DNA from: Paracoccaceae bacterium
GTDB lineage: Bacteria; Pseudomonadota; Alphaproteobacteria; Rhodobacterales; Rhodobacteraceae
Direction of reading: 5' to 3'
NCBI GenBank assembly: GCA_011525185.1
Contig: WTIQ01000105.1
Coordinates: 1-13,266, forward strand
Length of the DNA stretch: 13,266 nucleotides
Positions 12,826 to 13,266 of the stretch are shown one piece after another; position 1 is the first letter of the stretch, and every line of letters begins with the position of its first letter. Below the pieces are notes generated by a model that was not told where the DNA came from, did not search any database, and worked only from the letters and a program-made list of their open reading frames with translations. The translations under genes were made by a program, and so were the position numbers.

Positions 12826-13266
12826 TTACGCGCCGGGTGAACCAAATACTGCGCGTGGATCACTAAAGCCGAAGCTGTAGCGTTCACGAGCCTTAAAGCG
12901 CATGTTGCCTGTGTCGAAGTCAGCTTCCATGTTCGTTCTCATTGGAGAACGCTCAAAGTGCTTAAATCCGTTAGGCGCATCAGTCTTGATGAAGAACGCA
13001 TCTGGGTCTGTCAAGAAGTGGTTAACAGTGTAACCCTCTGGAAGCATGCCCATGTTGCGAATCGCGTTCACATCATTGTCTGCTGTACCAACACGGAGAG
13101 TCGATTCCAACAGACGATCTGCAACGAATTGCAGTTGTGGTGGAATGACCAACTTGGTGCCACGTAGAGCAATGATCATGTTGCGTTCATCAACGAAGGT
13201 AGAGATGTCAATCAAAGCATTCTCAAGCGAAGTTTCGTTCAAGTCTGCTGCTGTTGACGGCTCGTT
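12826..13266 (-). CDS. Major capsid protein, C-terminal part
   Basis: The last 146 codons of a gene that enters from the right edge; the frame is open through 13266. The sequence includes NALIDISTFVDERNMIIALR, then GTKLVIPPQLQFVADRLLES, GTADNDVNAIRNMGMLPEGY, FLTDPDAFFIKTDAPNGFKH and the ending ARERYSFGFSDPRAVFGSPG. These segments, especially the peptide-like YSFGF-DPR end, are typical of marine phage major capsid proteins of the HK97 fold (from memory). It would form the icosahedral shell. It is followed by a strong terminator, as suits a very highly expressed gene. The N-terminal half, and any scaffold or protease, lies outside the window. Confidence 0.88.
   Translation of the reverse strand, partial: NEPSTAADLNETSLENALIDISTFVDERNMIIALRGTKLVIPPQLQFVADRLLESTLRVGTADNDVNAIRNMGMLPEGYTVNHFLTDPDAFFIKTDAPNGFKHFERSPMRTNMEADFDTGNMRFKARERYSFGFSDPRAVFGSPGA

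Noticed and set aside
12790..12837. 15-codon plus-strand ORF with a good SD (GGAGG then ATG)
   Set aside because: It is on the opposite strand to all genes, overlaps the capsid stop, has no visible promoter and is too short to support.

Overview
The window is a late structural and lysis block of a tailed double-stranded DNA bacteriophage. Every supported gene lies on the minus strand, so transcription runs from high to low coordinates. The families I recognise are ones I know from uncultured marine phage contigs: the capsid C-terminus, the 'adaptor' pair, an S74 chaperone fibre, GH19 endolysin, and small Lys/Arg-rich proteins. A marine, Gram-negative-infecting phage is therefore the best guess. 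The host cannot be read from the sequence. There are no tRNAs, integrase, insertion sequences or CRISPR arrays. Genes are tightly packed, usually with 1-8 nt overlaps (ATGA or TAATG) and clear Shine-Dalgarno (SD) sequences, as expected of long polycistronic late mRNAs.

Right to left (direction of transcription). 13266-12826: C-terminal end of the major capsid protein. 12825-12630: the longest gap, holding a rho-independent terminator directly after the capsid gene, then two further hairpins. 12629-11812: three small putative virion (decoration-type) proteins, two of them distant paralogues. 11810-10670: four small, extremely basic proteins plus one coiled-coil/membrane protein. 10673-8334: two connector/adaptor-type proteins and three conserved phage proteins of unknown role. 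8318-7122: a protein built from sixteen 22-residue tandem repeats. 7112-4155: a 985-residue fibre with a self-cleaving S74 chaperone at its C-terminus. 4136-3284: a short fibre-like protein and a tail-assembly-chaperone-like protein.

At 3261-2513 a conserved gene resembling DUF6065 is split by an apparent one-base deletion. It is followed by a 54-residue Cys-containing protein, a coiled-coil/membrane protein, a Gln-rich protein, two candidate holins (67 and 127 residues) and a GH19 endolysin ending at 356. After an 81-nt gap the last gene begins at 274: a tail or virion protein that runs off the left edge.

The gene set implies that virion assembly (capsid, decoration, connectors, fibres with their chaperone) and host lysis (holins plus endolysin) are expressed from one late region. 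The most distinctive non-coding signal is an identical 13-mer, ACTCGAACAATTG, forming the 3' side of a hairpin in two of the three longest intergenic gaps, in the same orientation. No clearly novel defence or mobile system is visible. The best leads are that 13-mer/hairpin element, the basic-protein cluster, the repeat protein and the frameshifted gene.
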